Shown: one piece after another, positions 35,709-36,222 of the stretch
How the letters are laid out: each line of letters opens with the position of its first letter
Position numbering within the stretch: the first letter of the stretch is position 1
From: an uncultured Clostridia bacterium
GTDB taxonomy: Bacteria; Bacillota; Clostridia; Oscillospirales; CAG-272
Assembly (NCBI GenBank): GCA_947628165.1
Contig: CANQYV010000011.1
Span: forward strand, 1-36,222
DNA length: 36,222 nucleotides
Reading direction: 5' to 3'
Notes under the pieces: generated by a model
Database searches by the model: none
Told to the model about the DNA's origin: nothing
Seen by the model: the letters and a program-made list of their open reading frames with translations, nothing else
Translations under genes and position numbers: made by a program

Positions 35709-36222
35709 ATGGCAGCTTACAAATCAAGCGACATACGCAACATCGCCCTACTCGGCCACGGCGGCTCGGGCAAGACCTCCCTCTGCGAGGCGATGCTCTA
35801 CGTCACCGGCGCCATCGACAGAATGGGCAAAACGACGGACGGCAACACGACGAGCGACTATGACCCCGAAGAGATAAAGCGCGGCTACTCGCTCTCGACC
35901 TCTCTCGTTCCCGTCGAGCTCAAGGGCAAGAAGATAAATATTCTCGACGCGCCCGGCTACCTCGAATTCGTCGGCGAAGTCAAGGAAGCCCTCTTCGCCG
36001 CCGACAGCGCCGTCATTCTCGTCGACGCGAAGGCGGGCGTCGAGGTCGGAACCGAGCTTTCCTGGGACAACGCCACCGAGGCCGACATCCCGAAGGCGTT
36101 CTTCGTCAACAAGACCGACGACAACGACGCGCACTTTCACCGCGTGTTCGATCAGCTCCGCGATATGTTCGGCATATCCGTCTGCCCCGTCGTCGTCCCC
36201 GTCACGGGCCAGCGCGGGATGT
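35709..36222 (+). CDS. Elongation factor G-like GTPase (3' truncated by window)
   Basis: MAAYKSSDIRNIALLGHGGSGKTSLCEAMLYVTGAIDRMGKTTDGNTTSDYDPEEIKRGYSLSTSLVPVELKGKKINILDAPGYLEFVGEV; NKTD motif; resembles the EF-G-2-like branch. Confidence 0.9.
   Translation, partial: MAAYKSSDIRNIALLGHGGSGKTSLCEAMLYVTGAIDRMGKTTDGNTTSDYDPEEIKRGYSLSTSLVPVELKGKKINILDAPGYLEFVGEVKEALFAADSAVILVDAKAGVEVGTELSWDNATEADIPKAFFVNKTDDNDAHFHRVFDQLRDMFGISVCPVVVPVTGQRGM

Noticed and set aside
1-36222. CRISPR arrays, prophage modules, transposases, toxin-antitoxin or other classical defence systems, tRNA/rRNA
   Set aside because: No regularly spaced repeats, phage structural genes, transposase motifs or tRNA-like cloverleaf sequences noticed on reading.

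Overview
GC-rich (Clostridia-like) chromosomal window, mostly dense core-genome content. It opens with the 3' part of a YnbB/methionine-gamma-lyase-family gene whose first ~100 nt read as PurL (a possible chimera). Next come a lipoprotein, a cysteine desulfurase, an XRE regulator with a small membrane protein, PduL, a TepA-like ClpP-family protease, type-4 UDG, RuvX, a PfkB kinase, nicotinate phosphoribosyltransferase, YegP/DUF1508 and DUF1292 proteins. A long minus-strand run follows: zapA - U32 peptidase - dut - maf - mreBCD - mrdA - nth. Then thiI, a hemolysin-III family protein, feoAB, a two-component system, an atypical response regulator overlapping an acyl-ACP thioesterase, fba, a probable 6S RNA, an ABC transporter, a GH36 alpha-galactosidase, and the start of an EF-G-like gene. 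I see no CRISPR array, prophage, transposase, tRNA or rRNA. The most interesting unexplained signals are: (1) a promoter / 13-codon leader ORF / terminator arrangement upstream of the ABC transporter that looks like ribosome-dependent attenuation, with a further hairpin presenting the upstream ATG in its loop; (2) a self-contained micro-gene (near-consensus promoter, strong SD, 18-aa ORF, intrinsic terminator) at ~8.63-8.83 kb; (3) a dispersed REP/REPIN-like hairpin family at gene 3' ends; (4) the PurL/YnbB junction at the left edge. All calls come from reading the sequence; no database search was run.
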